A stretch of 30,491 nt of DNA from a virus: positions 1 through 30,491 of IMG/VR virus record IMGVR_UViG_3300024518_001976; one strand, 5' to 3'. The notes under the pieces are model-generated. The model did no database searches, was not told the DNA's origin, and saw only the letters and a program-made list of their open reading frames with translations. Position numbers and translations under genes: made by a program. This document shows positions 17,401 through 23,885 of the stretch, in pieces. The stretch's first letter is position 1. Each line of letters starts with the position of its first letter.

Positions 17401-20400
17401 ATACATGAGATTCTCGTTGATCTCGGGTTGCGTGACCCTATGACTTTAAACTATTTGGGGGACGGGGGGACTCCAGCAGTAGAGAGGGTTCTCCATTCTG
17501 GAGGAGCGTCTGGAGCAGATACAGCGTTCGAGTTCGCAGCTCTGGAAGCAGGGTTCAAGGTAGAGGCTCACTCATTTGAAGGACATGCTAAGGGCAATAA
17601 GCACCGCACCCCACATACCGCAGAGGAACTAAAGGAAGCTAACGAACATCTAGCTAAGGCCAATGAAACTCTTGATAGAGCATGGCCTACCAAGGGGAAG
17701 TTTGTGAACAACCTCCTCAGAAGAAATTGGTTTCAGGTCAGGGACTCTGACCAAGTAATAGCTGTAAGCCGCTTTGTGGGGGGTCAAGTGAAAGGTGGTA
17801 CTGCGTGGGCCACCCAAATGGGGATAGATCAGGGGAAAGAAGTTCATGTCTTCGACATGGTGTCCAATCAGTGGCACAAGTGGGCTCCCCACTTGGACAG
17901 AGAAGGTAGCTGGGTAACAAGCAGACCCCCTACTTTGTCAGATAAATTTGCTGGAATAGGCTCAAGAGATATCACGGCTAGAGGGAAAGAGGAAATACAA
18001 AAACTGTTCACGGCTACAATACCTACACCAGCAGTAGGTATAGGTATTGTAGAATCATCCAAAATACCCGAGAGCTTTACAAATAAGGATCTCTTCACAT
18101 ATCAAAAGGTAGACGACATTAAAAGATTCGACTGGGCTCGTATTGGGTGGTCCGAATCAGACTTTAAGGGAACAGCCGCTATCAATGGTGCTGGTATTTA
18201 TTTCTTAGCTTCTAATGAAGGGGCAACTGATAACGCAAGAAGCCGCCTCAGTACCTACGAAGCCAGAGGAAACCTTTTTAGACTCAGAGTTAAAAAAAGG
18301 CACGAGGGGGATATCTATAGAATAGGATCGAAATGGTCCTCAGAGCTGCAAGGTAAACTAGATAAGCTCGCACAAAAGTTAAGCTACGTAGTAGAAAAAT
18401 ACGTAGGCGAGGGACACCCCGAGGCAGACAGTAGCGGTGTTGTGAGGGAAGAAGTTCCATATAAAGATTGGAGTGAGTTTACTGAAAAAGGTAAGGTTTA
18501 TTGGCCGCATAGAGAAGGAGCAGGGAACGATTTTATAGGGGCTCTTAATAGAAGGATGGGCACAGCCGACATAGAGGGCGGTAAGGTGATGCAAGAAAGG
18601 ACAGTAGTCCCTTACGAGATCGTAGAGGACGCAGGGATCAACCCACAAGAGCCCACATCTCACTGGACACCCAACCAAATAAGGAATGTCACACGGTTAC
18701 TTTTATCCTCTGTGGACATTAAAGGTGTTGTTGAGTACATGCAAGGCACAGATAAGAATGTAAGAGAAGTTGTTGTTTTTGACCCGAGCATCTTGGAAGC
18801 AGGGCCAGACACGACTACTACCCAAGAGGTAGAAATAACAGAGTCACAAATTGCTGGAGATGGGGAGACTCCCACTATATTTAAACACGGAGACTTAACC
18901 GCTATGCTGACCCTTCCTATGTTCAAGACAGGGAAGTATAAAGGACAGCCTAAAGGAATTATGAAGTGGTTGGTCGGAGGCGCTGACCCAAGACTTCAAA
19001 GATTAAATCAACAAGCTACGGCATTACGTAATGCAGTCTTTAATGAGATACAAAAGTATAAAGGTAGGTTGGATTATTTGGTTGCTAAAGAGTACCCAGA
19101 TGGAGATGCCCCTGTTGGATTGTTTAAAGATATTACAGGTGACGGGGAGACATTGAAACTGGAACCAGAGATACATGATTTTATAGAGCAGAAGTATAGG
19201 GAAAGAAAGGTAGTCTTAAATAATAAACGATTAGCTCTCATAGAGGAGAAGGAGAGTGAGAAAAGGAACGGGGAGTTGGAAGAAGTACTGGAAGAAATAA
19301 AACAATTAGAGAATAACAAAGAGCTGGCTTACAAAAGGGCGTACCAAAATAAAAAAGCATTAATCGCTCATAGAAGACATAATGCTATCATGCGACTAGG
19401 AGGGTACGAAGAAGATGGAACCCCCAAAGGAGCTATAGCGCTACACTTATTAGAGCTAAGGAAAAAGACAGATGCTTTTTCTAAAAAGATAGCCGTCCTG
19501 TTCCCTAATGATGAGGACATGCAGAAGTCCTTGAAGGGGACCATAGACGGTAACTTGGAAATATACTTAACAAGATCATACAAATTGTTTTCAGACCCGT
19601 TCTTTGCTGGAAAAGTTTTACATGAGAAGAAGTATGCAACAGCAAGAGAAGAAGCAGCTAAGTTTTTTACGCAGGAATATATAAATGCAAGGTCGGCTCA
19701 AATTCTCAGGAATAGCGAGAAGTTTACCGAGGAGAGCGCAGATCTTGATGTTACAGACGACGTTAAAGCGGGCGAAGTAGTAACCCGCTTGGGGGACGCA
19801 GAAGTTATAGCAAGGGCAGAGCTATCAGAAGGGCAAGGAAAAACATCTACTGAGATGCCCCCTAAGATACACAATATGATGATTGAGTTTCTCAACTCAT
19901 ATAGTACAGGAGACGCATTACTTATCGACCCCAACAAAATGGTAAAGGATAAAAACAACAGGATAGGGTTTTCCGCTATATTAAAAGAAAAATTAAAGGG
20001 GAGGAAAAATATCCCAGATGCGTTAAGGCAACTAATGGGAGAAGAAGGAGACTCTACTGGATATGATGCGATTATGCGTACCTATATGCATGTAGGTATA
20101 ATGGCATCTCATCAGGCGTTCCTCAAAAACCTTTTGGATTTTGGGGTACAAGCAAAGAACAGATGGATTATTACTGGAGCCGAGCATGAGGGTCTTGAGC
20201 TAGAAGAACAAAAAAAATGGGGGACTCTTATGGCAGATGGGGATGCCCGCTATGATCCTTTCGTAATCATAGGGAAGAACGAATCATATTTTGCCCCCAC
20301 AGAAATGGTGGAATCTTTGAAAGAAATAAGGGACAGCGTTATTCTTTCAATGAATGAGGGGCAACAAGTAGCTAGAGGCATTACAAAAGCAGCTCAGGTG

Positions 20401-22182
20401 TTAACGGGGTCATCAATGGCAGCTAAAACATTAGGCTCCATAGGATTCTATTTAAGGAACTCATTAAGTAACGTACTGTTCTTCGGCCCCGCCCAAGGAA
20501 TACTAGCTCCTGTGGCGTTGACAGGGAGTATGATTAAAGAGATTGGACGCAAAAAAGGATTCTTTTTTAAAGGCGTACTAGGGCCAGAAAAACTTAATGC
20601 CTACTATTCTAAGCTGGATGCTTTAGATATTATTGGCGACGAGATCCGTCCTAAGATGTTGGAAGAATTATTCGCTGGGGATACAGACCCAAATGATTTG
20701 ATGAAACGCATATATGAGACAACGAAGGACATCAACGAACTGTCCGATGAGAGTACAACGCCAGAAGACTTAAAGAAAGTAGGAACCGCATTACACAAGG
20801 CGTACACTAATCTCAAAGAGATGTCAGCGACGATGGATACCTTCTATAAGATATACTATTTTGAACATGAGCTTGGTGTTTTAAAGAAAGCTAAAGCAAA
20901 TTCGGTAGCAAAAGGCAGAGATGATAAGTATTTCCATATGACAGAGAACCAACTTGAGAGAGCGGCGGCAGATATAGTTTTAGATACCGCCCAGTCATAC
21001 AGTAGGTCTTCCCCATTTGTACAGGGATGGACTAAATCTACTGCTGGTGTGATGTTCGCTCCTTTTATACGATTCAAAACCGAATTAATTAGAATACCAA
21101 TTAATACTTTACGGCGGAGCTTCAGTGAAATAAAAGATAAAAACCCTGTCATTAAAAGGAGAGGTTTGAGGCGGTTATTTGGATTGACTTCTGTAACTGT
21201 AGGATTATCCGCAGTTGCTCCACTACTGATGAGGTTAGGAGAAGGAGTTGACGATGAGGAAGATGCGGCATTAAGAAGGACTTTAGTAGAGTACCTCAAA
21301 AACCATACCTTCTATATAACCAAAGATGATGAAGGGAACCTATGGACAACAGACTTAACATACCTGAATCCGTTCTCTTTAATAGTAGACCCGTTCTTAC
21401 GTAGTTTTGAAATAGGAGCTACAGGAGGGAGCGCCGCAGAAATGGGGATTGCTTTTGTTAAATCTATGATCGTCGATGAGTACCTAGATGATCAGATATT
21501 TGCAGGAGCAGCCTTAAATTTAAAAGCTAATAGAGATCCGCAAACAAACAAAAAGATATGGGAAGAAAGAGATACTGCTGAAGATGCATTTTTAAAGGGG
21601 GCAAAATATTTATTCGAAGAAGCATTCCAGCCAAGGACTATGAAAGCGGGTAGAGAAGCAATAACGATGATGGGGACTAACCCTGTAGAAGATGTAATGA
21701 AACGAATAGGAAAGGAATTCCTACCTGTAAAGCCCTACAAAGTAGACATCCAAAAAAACATGAGGAGATACCTATTTGACGTAAGAAGAGAAACACAAAG
21801 TATATCCCTTAGAAAGAATAAAGTTCTTAGTGAATCCCCTCTTTCTGATAACGATATAAAGGGTTTAGTGCTAGATGAAATAGACCACAGAGTTCGTTTG
21901 GATAAAGAGGTGGCACATACGCTAAAACACCTAGGCTCATTGGCGGGCATGACTGAGGAAGAAGTGCGGAACATAGTTCATGGAGCGCAGTTCGGAAAAC
22001 GTAGGTACAAATTTATGCTTAATGGTTTAACTGAAACCCCAAGGGAAACACACAAGGGGTTGAAAAAGAAACTGCGGGATAAATACGAGAGCACAGGGAT
22101 CGCCCTTTTCCTTCGAAGAGAGCGCCTACTAGACGCTTACTTCAAGAACATCCCACGCTTCTACAGGCACGACGAGAACTAA
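11488..22182 (+). CDS. Giant polyvalent protein with NAD/ADP-ribose-related domains
   Basis: A 3564-residue protein. Read in order: N-terminal helical part with Gly/Ala-rich hydrophobic stretches (about 470-500, 630-655, 745-765) and EEGIDE near 718; a zincin-like HERAH (946-950); acidic KEET repeats (1035-1054); a second zincin-like IEEVIHHA (1172-1179); a VPFYLSTG...KWYP segment (about 1385-1425) known from other phage giants; DUF4326-like (1544-1671); macro-like, A1S_2505 type (VFVFGSNLQGFHGAGAA, 1684-1842); YspA/SLOG-like (HSGGASGADTAF, about 2001-2175); ADP-ribosyltransferase-like (FDWARIG...GAGIYF, about 2191-2440); helical C-terminus with hydrophobic stretches near 2977 and 3232. This matches the polyvalent proteins of phages and conjugative elements, thought to be delivered with DNA to counter host defence. 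The start is GTG; the next Met is near residue 182. Confidence 0.85.
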   Translation: MTGELITDSSGNDAYTNPLNFNQWTGSAGTGVTDEKDKLIGYGNYLREFEFERGTLDRDAEEAIRNNILPRVTQIDPEHTQQLDAGTTETDAALIYDAFGQQARDNYYDSINNGGAREDFVDEVNEAKQHLVEHDRLSLASLRRQGADGAISYELIGGSNILDSKKAIADSIRRGAIRHRDMWQVATGMNDVYKGVNAFKAIRDNQVRTEFSSASQSEEDKDLYREILKESKNYFIDNKEEGDPSALITKARTLLANQYSRGKDIKENVSRNRFQDSDIMDALEQVAIFEAYQTGEAKYESNIDKIGDNIKVTKNGAVIPHIELLLDRGKFDSALEIRSDLTKGQRSSLINFRKDFFTRQFPRYDELFKDSTVENKWAAAKIKGKQDGDSNGEVLEEFLINPKNYSGVKNRVGALGASIADSFTGLLFIVPALMENKGAIDFLVEQEEDRQNRREVAKIFGDKFGFATDVATAIAPMVVDISATVLLSSGTFGIGGAAYVGLKQGTRVTAKGLTKSLTGSVFAKKFGEDAGRTAARLRVKGYITKSAKRSDVIGAINAYNGLLTKTVTKTVTKKGVGKQVEKEVRSNLVTGVQTSALFLTAANRSSGATYATVYGNMEGTHEEKHDAALGAALTAGMATGIITAGFSSVGAGGFEDAFLRGITYKQHRSVLERMRRSKITKSEHGEAMRTWLSGRIKEVVPKVFPDIYRRYLKSGTEEFFEEGIDEFINSFIVDAALNENTPMIERVSAALYAGAIGGVIGQGAAGVRAIAEKKGAFARGEVEMLRQSEETKLIAHLKETNSPLTANVVMEGITRQQLRATEMREMPKDYSTMIGTAIEQSQKLADASQKVSDEELGISIVKDSSKKAGQLAGLNRETGEITLYTQDIAEDFNADEPLPYLAGDVDSKTSQQKKEVFKDVDLAKLKKKLRGSEGGVNGYIKFIEEHERAHAQLRHQESYPDDLMDPAAIAMEMEANEKAAEAVGIKWKDVQKVEGELATEKTPEQQAKEKEDLINTIANGDKAVIENTEAEVIVEETKEETKEETKEETKEETKDEDAAEAEAPVDPKHAKQIEIFTTINEDHTPQEQDALANLQGTLNELVLLGRAFGVDVKFVSDEQRKYADDSGKPIKAFSHVVTETEAYIRIEPRALGDALKNLSNFNARNLAGAGLIEEVIHHATLADLTTEELTEVYQSLSQEDIDFVIEAYYTKEEDREAARARLQQTDVEVQEGFGWQAEQRTLAKEILRMHAQRILSGTTTEQDADFFKGNPSLLKIFVRHLKKLSGKLLEILNSKSGDNPVLRKMAYRVVAAYNDMKSGYATEHVPAFDPDNPLQVIHTFEGQTKVSEADRGMDPVDVYVGEPQVTAVDVPYDETNSAPMVNFAKRAIVFRNVNGVVVPFYLSTGLGGKPNAGKWYPIFGLSKKKGWFNKGPTQKDVDDFYGSPTLKRVAESLDEEFGDIREPLNSDGSGPQVLPEFIPNTEIEIPPIIQNSSVQGLDKLSEAIEKNLGIVPLDVDATDEAKIANFSSVVDRIEKGPPAPVAEPNVVYVKRKKGRKVTELVQDAEDAGDGINVLRKWDVGEKHFGNPFSHRGFKNTIPTKNLDQTVEYYRKWLEGDEDFEHKDKYQNRREWILGQIDSGALDGKSLLYYDENIKPNHAEALKTFVIKRRAASKVVPSKTYKGEVTSLDKNQVFVFGSNLQGFHGAGAAGYATFGEGKSVDEFKKLRADSNYNKQEKGEEGKWNVKGQAEGLQDGKDGTSYALPTKKTATDKKSLSPEEITKNIRKLYDTARSKPDKEFLVAQKTKGGLSGWTGAQMAKMYLDAGEIPSNIVFEEGFHKLLRDTAPPVDTASPRGFGKVARKGFEGFEVSTAGKDEEGIGVKFSAKKAKLPSGKTIEYVWQKEAKQSGKGLPAAPHLDREDSWYWATYKGLWAEYFIANPKALAEIGRASSGKVLTDKFGGDGDNVNTQARAIHEILVDLGLRDPMTLNYLGDGGTPAVERVLHSGGASGADTAFEFAALEAGFKVEAHSFEGHAKGNKHRTPHTAEELKEANEHLAKANETLDRAWPTKGKFVNNLLRRNWFQVRDSDQVIAVSRFVGGQVKGGTAWATQMGIDQGKEVHVFDMVSNQWHKWAPHLDREGSWVTSRPPTLSDKFAGIGSRDITARGKEEIQKLFTATIPTPAVGIGIVESSKIPESFTNKDLFTYQKVDDIKRFDWARIGWSESDFKGTAAINGAGIYFLASNEGATDNARSRLSTYEARGNLFRLRVKKRHEGDIYRIGSKWSSELQGKLDKLAQKLSYVVEKYVGEGHPEADSSGVVREEVPYKDWSEFTEKGKVYWPHREGAGNDFIGALNRRMGTADIEGGKVMQERTVVPYEIVEDAGINPQEPTSHWTPNQIRNVTRLLLSSVDIKGVVEYMQGTDKNVREVVVFDPSILEAGPDTTTTQEVEITESQIAGDGETPTIFKHGDLTAMLTLPMFKTGKYKGQPKGIMKWLVGGADPRLQRLNQQATALRNAVFNEIQKYKGRLDYLVAKEYPDGDAPVGLFKDITGDGETLKLEPEIHDFIEQKYRERKVVLNNKRLALIEEKESEKRNGELEEVLEEIKQLENNKELAYKRAYQNKKALIAHRRHNAIMRLGGYEEDGTPKGAIALHLLELRKKTDAFSKKIAVLFPNDEDMQKSLKGTIDGNLEIYLTRSYKLFSDPFFAGKVLHEKKYATAREEAAKFFTQEYINARSAQILRNSEKFTEESADLDVTDDVKAGEVVTRLGDAEVIARAELSEGQGKTSTEMPPKIHNMMIEFLNSYSTGDALLIDPNKMVKDKNNRIGFSAILKEKLKGRKNIPDALRQLMGEEGDSTGYDAIMRTYMHVGIMASHQAFLKNLLDFGVQAKNRWIITGAEHEGLELEEQKKWGTLMADGDARYDPFVIIGKNESYFAPTEMVESLKEIRDSVILSMNEGQQVARGITKAAQVLTGSSMAAKTLGSIGFYLRNSLSNVLFFGPAQGILAPVALTGSMIKEIGRKKGFFFKGVLGPEKLNAYYSKLDALDIIGDEIRPKMLEELFAGDTDPNDLMKRIYETTKDINELSDESTTPEDLKKVGTALHKAYTNLKEMSATMDTFYKIYYFEHELGVLKKAKANSVAKGRDDKYFHMTENQLERAAADIVLDTAQSYSRSSPFVQGWTKSTAGVMFAPFIRFKTELIRIPINTLRRSFSEIKDKNPVIKRRGLRRLFGLTSVTVGLSAVAPLLMRLGEGVDDEEDAALRRTLVEYLKNHTFYITKDDEGNLWTTDLTYLNPFSLIVDPFLRSFEIGATGGSAAEMGIAFVKSMIVDEYLDDQIFAGAALNLKANRDPQTNKKIWEERDTAEDAFLKGAKYLFEEAFQPRTMKAGREAITMMGTNPVEDVMKRIGKEFLPVKPYKVDIQKNMRRYLFDVRRETQSISLRKNKVLSESPLSDNDIKGLVLDEIDHRVRLDKEVAHTLKHLGSLAGMTEEEVRNIVHGAQFGKRRYKFMLNGLTETPRETHKGLKKKLRDKYESTGIALFLRRERLLDAYFKNIPRFYRHDEN
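14589..14648 (+). repeat. Five exact 12-base tandem repeats in coding sequence
   Basis: Five identical copies of GGAGGAGACAAA lie inside the giant gene and encode the acidic EETK repeat. The unit is a multiple of three, so gain or loss of copies keeps the frame. It sits in a linker between the two zincin-like motifs and probably forms a flexible spacer. Confidence 0.9.
17223..17253 (+). repeat. 31-base in-frame repeat, copy 1
   Basis: This 31-base segment encodes APHLDREDSW and recurs with one mismatch at 17883-17913, exactly 660 bases later and in the same frame. The two copies flank the YspA/SLOG-like module, which suggests the module was inserted or duplicated by recombination between them. 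Confidence 0.85.
17883..17913 (+). repeat. 31-base in-frame repeat, copy 2
   Basis: Second copy, encoding APHLDREGSW; see copy 1. It is followed by the LSDKFAGIGSRDIT segment that closes the SLOG-like region. Confidence 0.85.
18015..18051 (+). repeat. Perfect 11-bp inverted repeat at a domain junction
   Basis: TACAATACCTA (18015-18025) and TAGGTATTGTA (18041-18051) are exact inverse complements with a 15-base loop. They fall in the linker (ATIPTPAVGIGIVES) between the SLOG-like and ADP-ribosyltransferase-like parts of the giant gene. The hairpin may slow translation at the domain boundary or be a relic of a recombination event. Confidence 0.6.
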
Positions 22183-22409
22183 GTACGTACCAGATAGTTT
22201 GTAAGAGGGCGGCTTAACGAATAAGCCCCGTGCTTGTTTGCCAAGTTCTTAAAGTGCGCTATGGCATTGTCTTCGCTCAGTCCACGGAATAGAAGGACAC
22301 GAGATCCTTTACGATCCCCTGTTATTTCATATCTCCCGTAGATAGATTTAAGAGCAAGCCATGAGTAGTCACCCCCGCCATCAATTTTAAGATATCGTTT
22401 AAGACTCAT
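22179..22409 (-). CDS. Small protein of unknown function
   Basis: A 76-residue basic protein (KRYLKIDGGGDYSWLALKS...). Its stop codon overlaps the stop of the giant plus-strand gene, so the two operons converge with no space for a terminator and their transcripts must overlap. The start ATG at 22409 follows one base after the end of the DnaA-like gene. It is the last gene of the leftward small-gene operon. No motif is recognised. Confidence 0.6.
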   Translation of the reverse strand: MSLKRYLKIDGGGDYSWLALKSIYGRYEITGDRKGSRVLLFRGLSEDNAIAHFKNLANKHGAYSLSRPLTNYLVRT

Positions 22410-22410
22410 A

Positions 22411-22701
22411 TCATTTATCTACTATATTGTTTACAGCATCTATAGCCCTACGAACTGTGTCATTCATCTTCTTCTCCACCTTACGCTCTGCAAAACTCAC
22501 AGATGTATAGTGCTTACCAAATAGTTTTCCTACTTGATCCAATGTCATCCCACGTTGTCTCGCAACAAACATTCCTATGTGCCTCCAAGCTGTGATGGAG
22601 TTGCCACGTTTACTACTAACTATCTCATCTGGACTATAACCAGAGATTTCGGAGACAGCTTTCAAAACAGATTCGGGATGGCATTTGGTAGATAGATTCA
22701 T
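22411..22701 (-). CDS. Stand-alone DnaA domain IV DNA-binding protein
   Basis: A 96-residue protein matching only the C-terminal DNA-binding domain of the initiator DnaA (Bac_DnaA_C). Residues 13-35 form the first helices, AWRHIGMFVARQRG (R40) matches the conserved helix that follows SRS/ARPRQ in DnaA, LDQVGKLFG corresponds to 'LPEIGDAFG', and KHYTSVSFAERKVEKKM to 'RDHTTVLHACRKIEQL'. The AAA+ ATPase domain is absent. It should bind 9-bp DnaA boxes, either at the phage origin or to compete with host DnaA. The start shares ATGA with the stop of the preceding gene. Two repeats with near-consensus DnaA boxes lie 3 kb away at 25777-25842. Confidence 0.85.
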   Translation of the reverse strand: MNLSTKCHPESVLKAVSEISGYSPDEIVSSKRGNSITAWRHIGMFVARQRGMTLDQVGKLFGKHYTSVSFAERKVEKKMNDTVRRAIDAVNNIVDK

Positions 22702-22898
22702 GTTAGGTATTTAATAGGTAAGATTATTTTTGCTTCAGTTAATGAGAGGACTATTGCCTCCCCCAGTTTAGGATTGCTACCATCAACGTCCCTAAATACA
22801 GGGAAAACTTTGAATGTCTCTGGCAGTATATGACCATCCACAATCTGCATGTTTAACAGTAGTTCATACTGTTCATAATAGATGCGCAAGATGTTCAT
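22698..22898 (-). CDS. Small protein of unknown function
   Basis: A 66-residue protein with hydrophobic beta-like segments (HILPETFKVFPVFRD, EAIVLSLTEAKIILPIKY). Its stop overlaps the DnaA-like start by ATGA, so the two are translated together. Nothing identifies its function; an accessory to the DnaA-like protein is possible from position only. Confidence 0.6.
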   Translation of the reverse strand: MNILRIYYEQYELLLNMQIVDGHILPETFKVFPVFRDVDGSNPKLGEAIVLSLTEAKIILPIKYLT

Positions 22899-22947
22899 AC
22901 TTATTAAAATAACATCAAATAAGTAATAAACAATAGGGGATTCCCTA

Positions 22948-23049
22948 ACCCCTTGATTCTAAACTAGGTGTTCATCAAAGACGTTACTATGAAAAACGCC
23001 TCATCCAGAGTTCTCCTCTAGCTTTATTCCTAGCTCAGAATCAAGGGGT
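22948..23049 (-). ncRNA. Candidate structured RNA closed by 13-bp stem
   Basis: A perfect 13-bp inverted repeat (22948-22960 with 23037-23049) encloses 76 bases. Inside, 22965-22971 (AGGTGTT) and 22994-23000 (AACGCCT) can form a 7-pair stem (one T-G), and AGAG/CTCT a short one, giving a multi-branched fold. Just outside lies a further small hairpin (TAGGG/CCCTA, about 22934-22947) that could compete for the closing-stem G-run on the minus strand. All genes around are on the minus strand and one starts 50 bases downstream, so a cis-acting leader or small RNA is plausible. No tRNA or known riboswitch is recognised. Confidence 0.45.
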
Positions 23050-23055
23050 CAGGGT

Positions 23056-23355
23056 TCAGGATGCAGGGTGGATGGCATCTGAATGGCAAGCAACATACTG
23101 CCTGTCCATTACAATACTCATTGTACGTGGGTGGTGGGTAGCTCGCTTTATTCGTTCGGGATAATCTGAGGGCAGGTCGCCGCACCCTAACCCAAACCGA
23201 GAAAGAAATTCCTCATCGGTTTCTTCGTCTATCATAATTAATTTGCTTGGCGTTTCCTTGGTCGTTATGCGCTCGACCATTTCATGAGGGCGCACCCTAG
23301 GATCAAGAGGCGCTGGGTCACAAGAGTACCAATCCGCTGAACGATAACGTATCAC
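23056..23355 (-). CDS. Protein of unknown function
   Basis: A 99-residue protein starting with GTG at 23355, preceded by a strong Shine-Dalgarno GAGGAGG nine bases upstream. The start overlaps the stop of the tiny membrane protein gene (GTGA). The sequence has several Cys and His residues (YSCDPAP, GLGCGDLP, ACHSDAIHP) and an acidic patch (IDEETDEEFLSRFG); metal binding is possible but unproven. The last codons fall in a TCAGG-rich, repeat-like stretch, so the original C-terminus may have been altered. Confidence 0.6.
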   Translation of the reverse strand: MIRYRSADWYSCDPAPLDPRVRPHEMVERITTKETPSKLIMIDEETDEEFLSRFGLGCGDLPSDYPERIKRATHHPRTMSIVMDRQYVACHSDAIHPAS

Positions 23356-23465
23356 GGTTTCTTTCCTCCTCTTTTCCTATGTTGATTGTTAGCGGATACA
23401 GTAAAGAACCGCAAAACACATACGATAGCTAGTAGCCATACAATTAATCCTATTGTTATTATCAT
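23352..23465 (-). CDS. Tiny single-span membrane protein
   Basis: A 37-residue frame: a hydrophobic helix at residues 1-20 (MIITIGLIVWLLAIVCVLRF) followed by a basic tail (NNQHRKRGGKKP). Both ends are coupled: its ATG overlaps the stop of the preceding gene (ATGA at 23465-23462), and its stop overlaps the GTG start of the next gene (GTGA). This double overlap argues strongly for a real gene. A positively charged C-terminus predicts N-out, C-in topology. It could be a pinholin-like, superinfection-exclusion or host-membrane-modifying peptide; none can be shown. Confidence 0.6.
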   Translation of the reverse strand: MIITIGLIVWLLAIVCVLRFFTVSANNQHRKRGGKKP

Positions 23466-23713
23466 TTAATTTGCTCCGATATAGTTTGGGTGTGCTCAAT
23501 GGCATCCATGATAGTGTCAGAATCCCTACAGTTCTGTACCCGTTTAAGTAAAGTCAACGCCACTGTCTCAGCGTCCACCTCCCAAGGGTCACTCTCGAAT
23601 GAGTCCACGCTGAATGGTATGTTGAAGTCATGGGTGAATAAGACCTTCGGCTTCTTGCCTTGCTCCCTTAACCAATCATGGTATGGCTTATTTGATATGT
23701 GATTGCTGGGCAT
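23462..23713 (-). CDS. Small protein of unknown function
   Basis: An 83-residue acidic protein (FTHDFNIPFSVDSFESDPWEVDAETVALTLLKRVQNC). The ATG at 23713 has GGGAG a few bases upstream and overlaps the preceding gene by 26 bases. Its stop overlaps the start of the tiny membrane protein gene. No known motif; the C-terminal half is helical. Confidence 0.6.
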   Translation of the reverse strand: MPSNHISNKPYHDWLREQGKKPKVLFTHDFNIPFSVDSFESDPWEVDAETVALTLLKRVQNCRDSDTIMDAIEHTQTISEQIK

Positions 23714-23885
23714 CTCGCTCCCTTTCTAATGTTTCTGTCATTGCTTGTATCCTCCGTTTGTATGTGAGGGTTCGTTCGTTATGCCTTTGTATATACTCTG
23801 CCTGTTCCTTCAGCTTCCGTAGAAGATAGAAACAAAAGTAAACTATACTTAGGTAGACTCCTATTATTAATATTGCGTATATCAT
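23688..23885 (-). CDS. Membrane-anchored coiled-coil small protein
   Basis: A 65-residue protein from the ATG at 23885, which overlaps the preceding stop (ATGA); an ATG nine bases upstream is less likely. Residues 2-22 form a transmembrane helix (IYAILIIGVYLSIVYFCFYLL), followed by a charged coiled coil (RKLKEQAEYIQRHNERTLTYKRRI...). An N-terminal anchor with a coiled coil is the layout of inner-membrane spanins (Rz), but it is shorter than usual and no Rz1-like lipoprotein frame or endolysin is nearby, so a spanin role is only a possibility. Confidence 0.6.
   Translation of the reverse strand: MIYAILIIGVYLSIVYFCFYLLRKLKEQAEYIQRHNERTLTYKRRIQAMTETLERERDAQQSHIK

Noticed and set aside
11488-22182. 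N4-type virion RNA polymerase because of the similar size (about 3500 residues)
   Set aside because: The T7-like RNA polymerase motifs (DGS-type motif A, RxxxK motif B, HDS motif C) are not seen; the domain string is that of a polyvalent protein.
22948-23049. tRNA or tmRNA in the structured element
   Set aside because: No T-loop or anticodon-arm pattern and no CCA end; the closing stem is 13 bp rather than 7.
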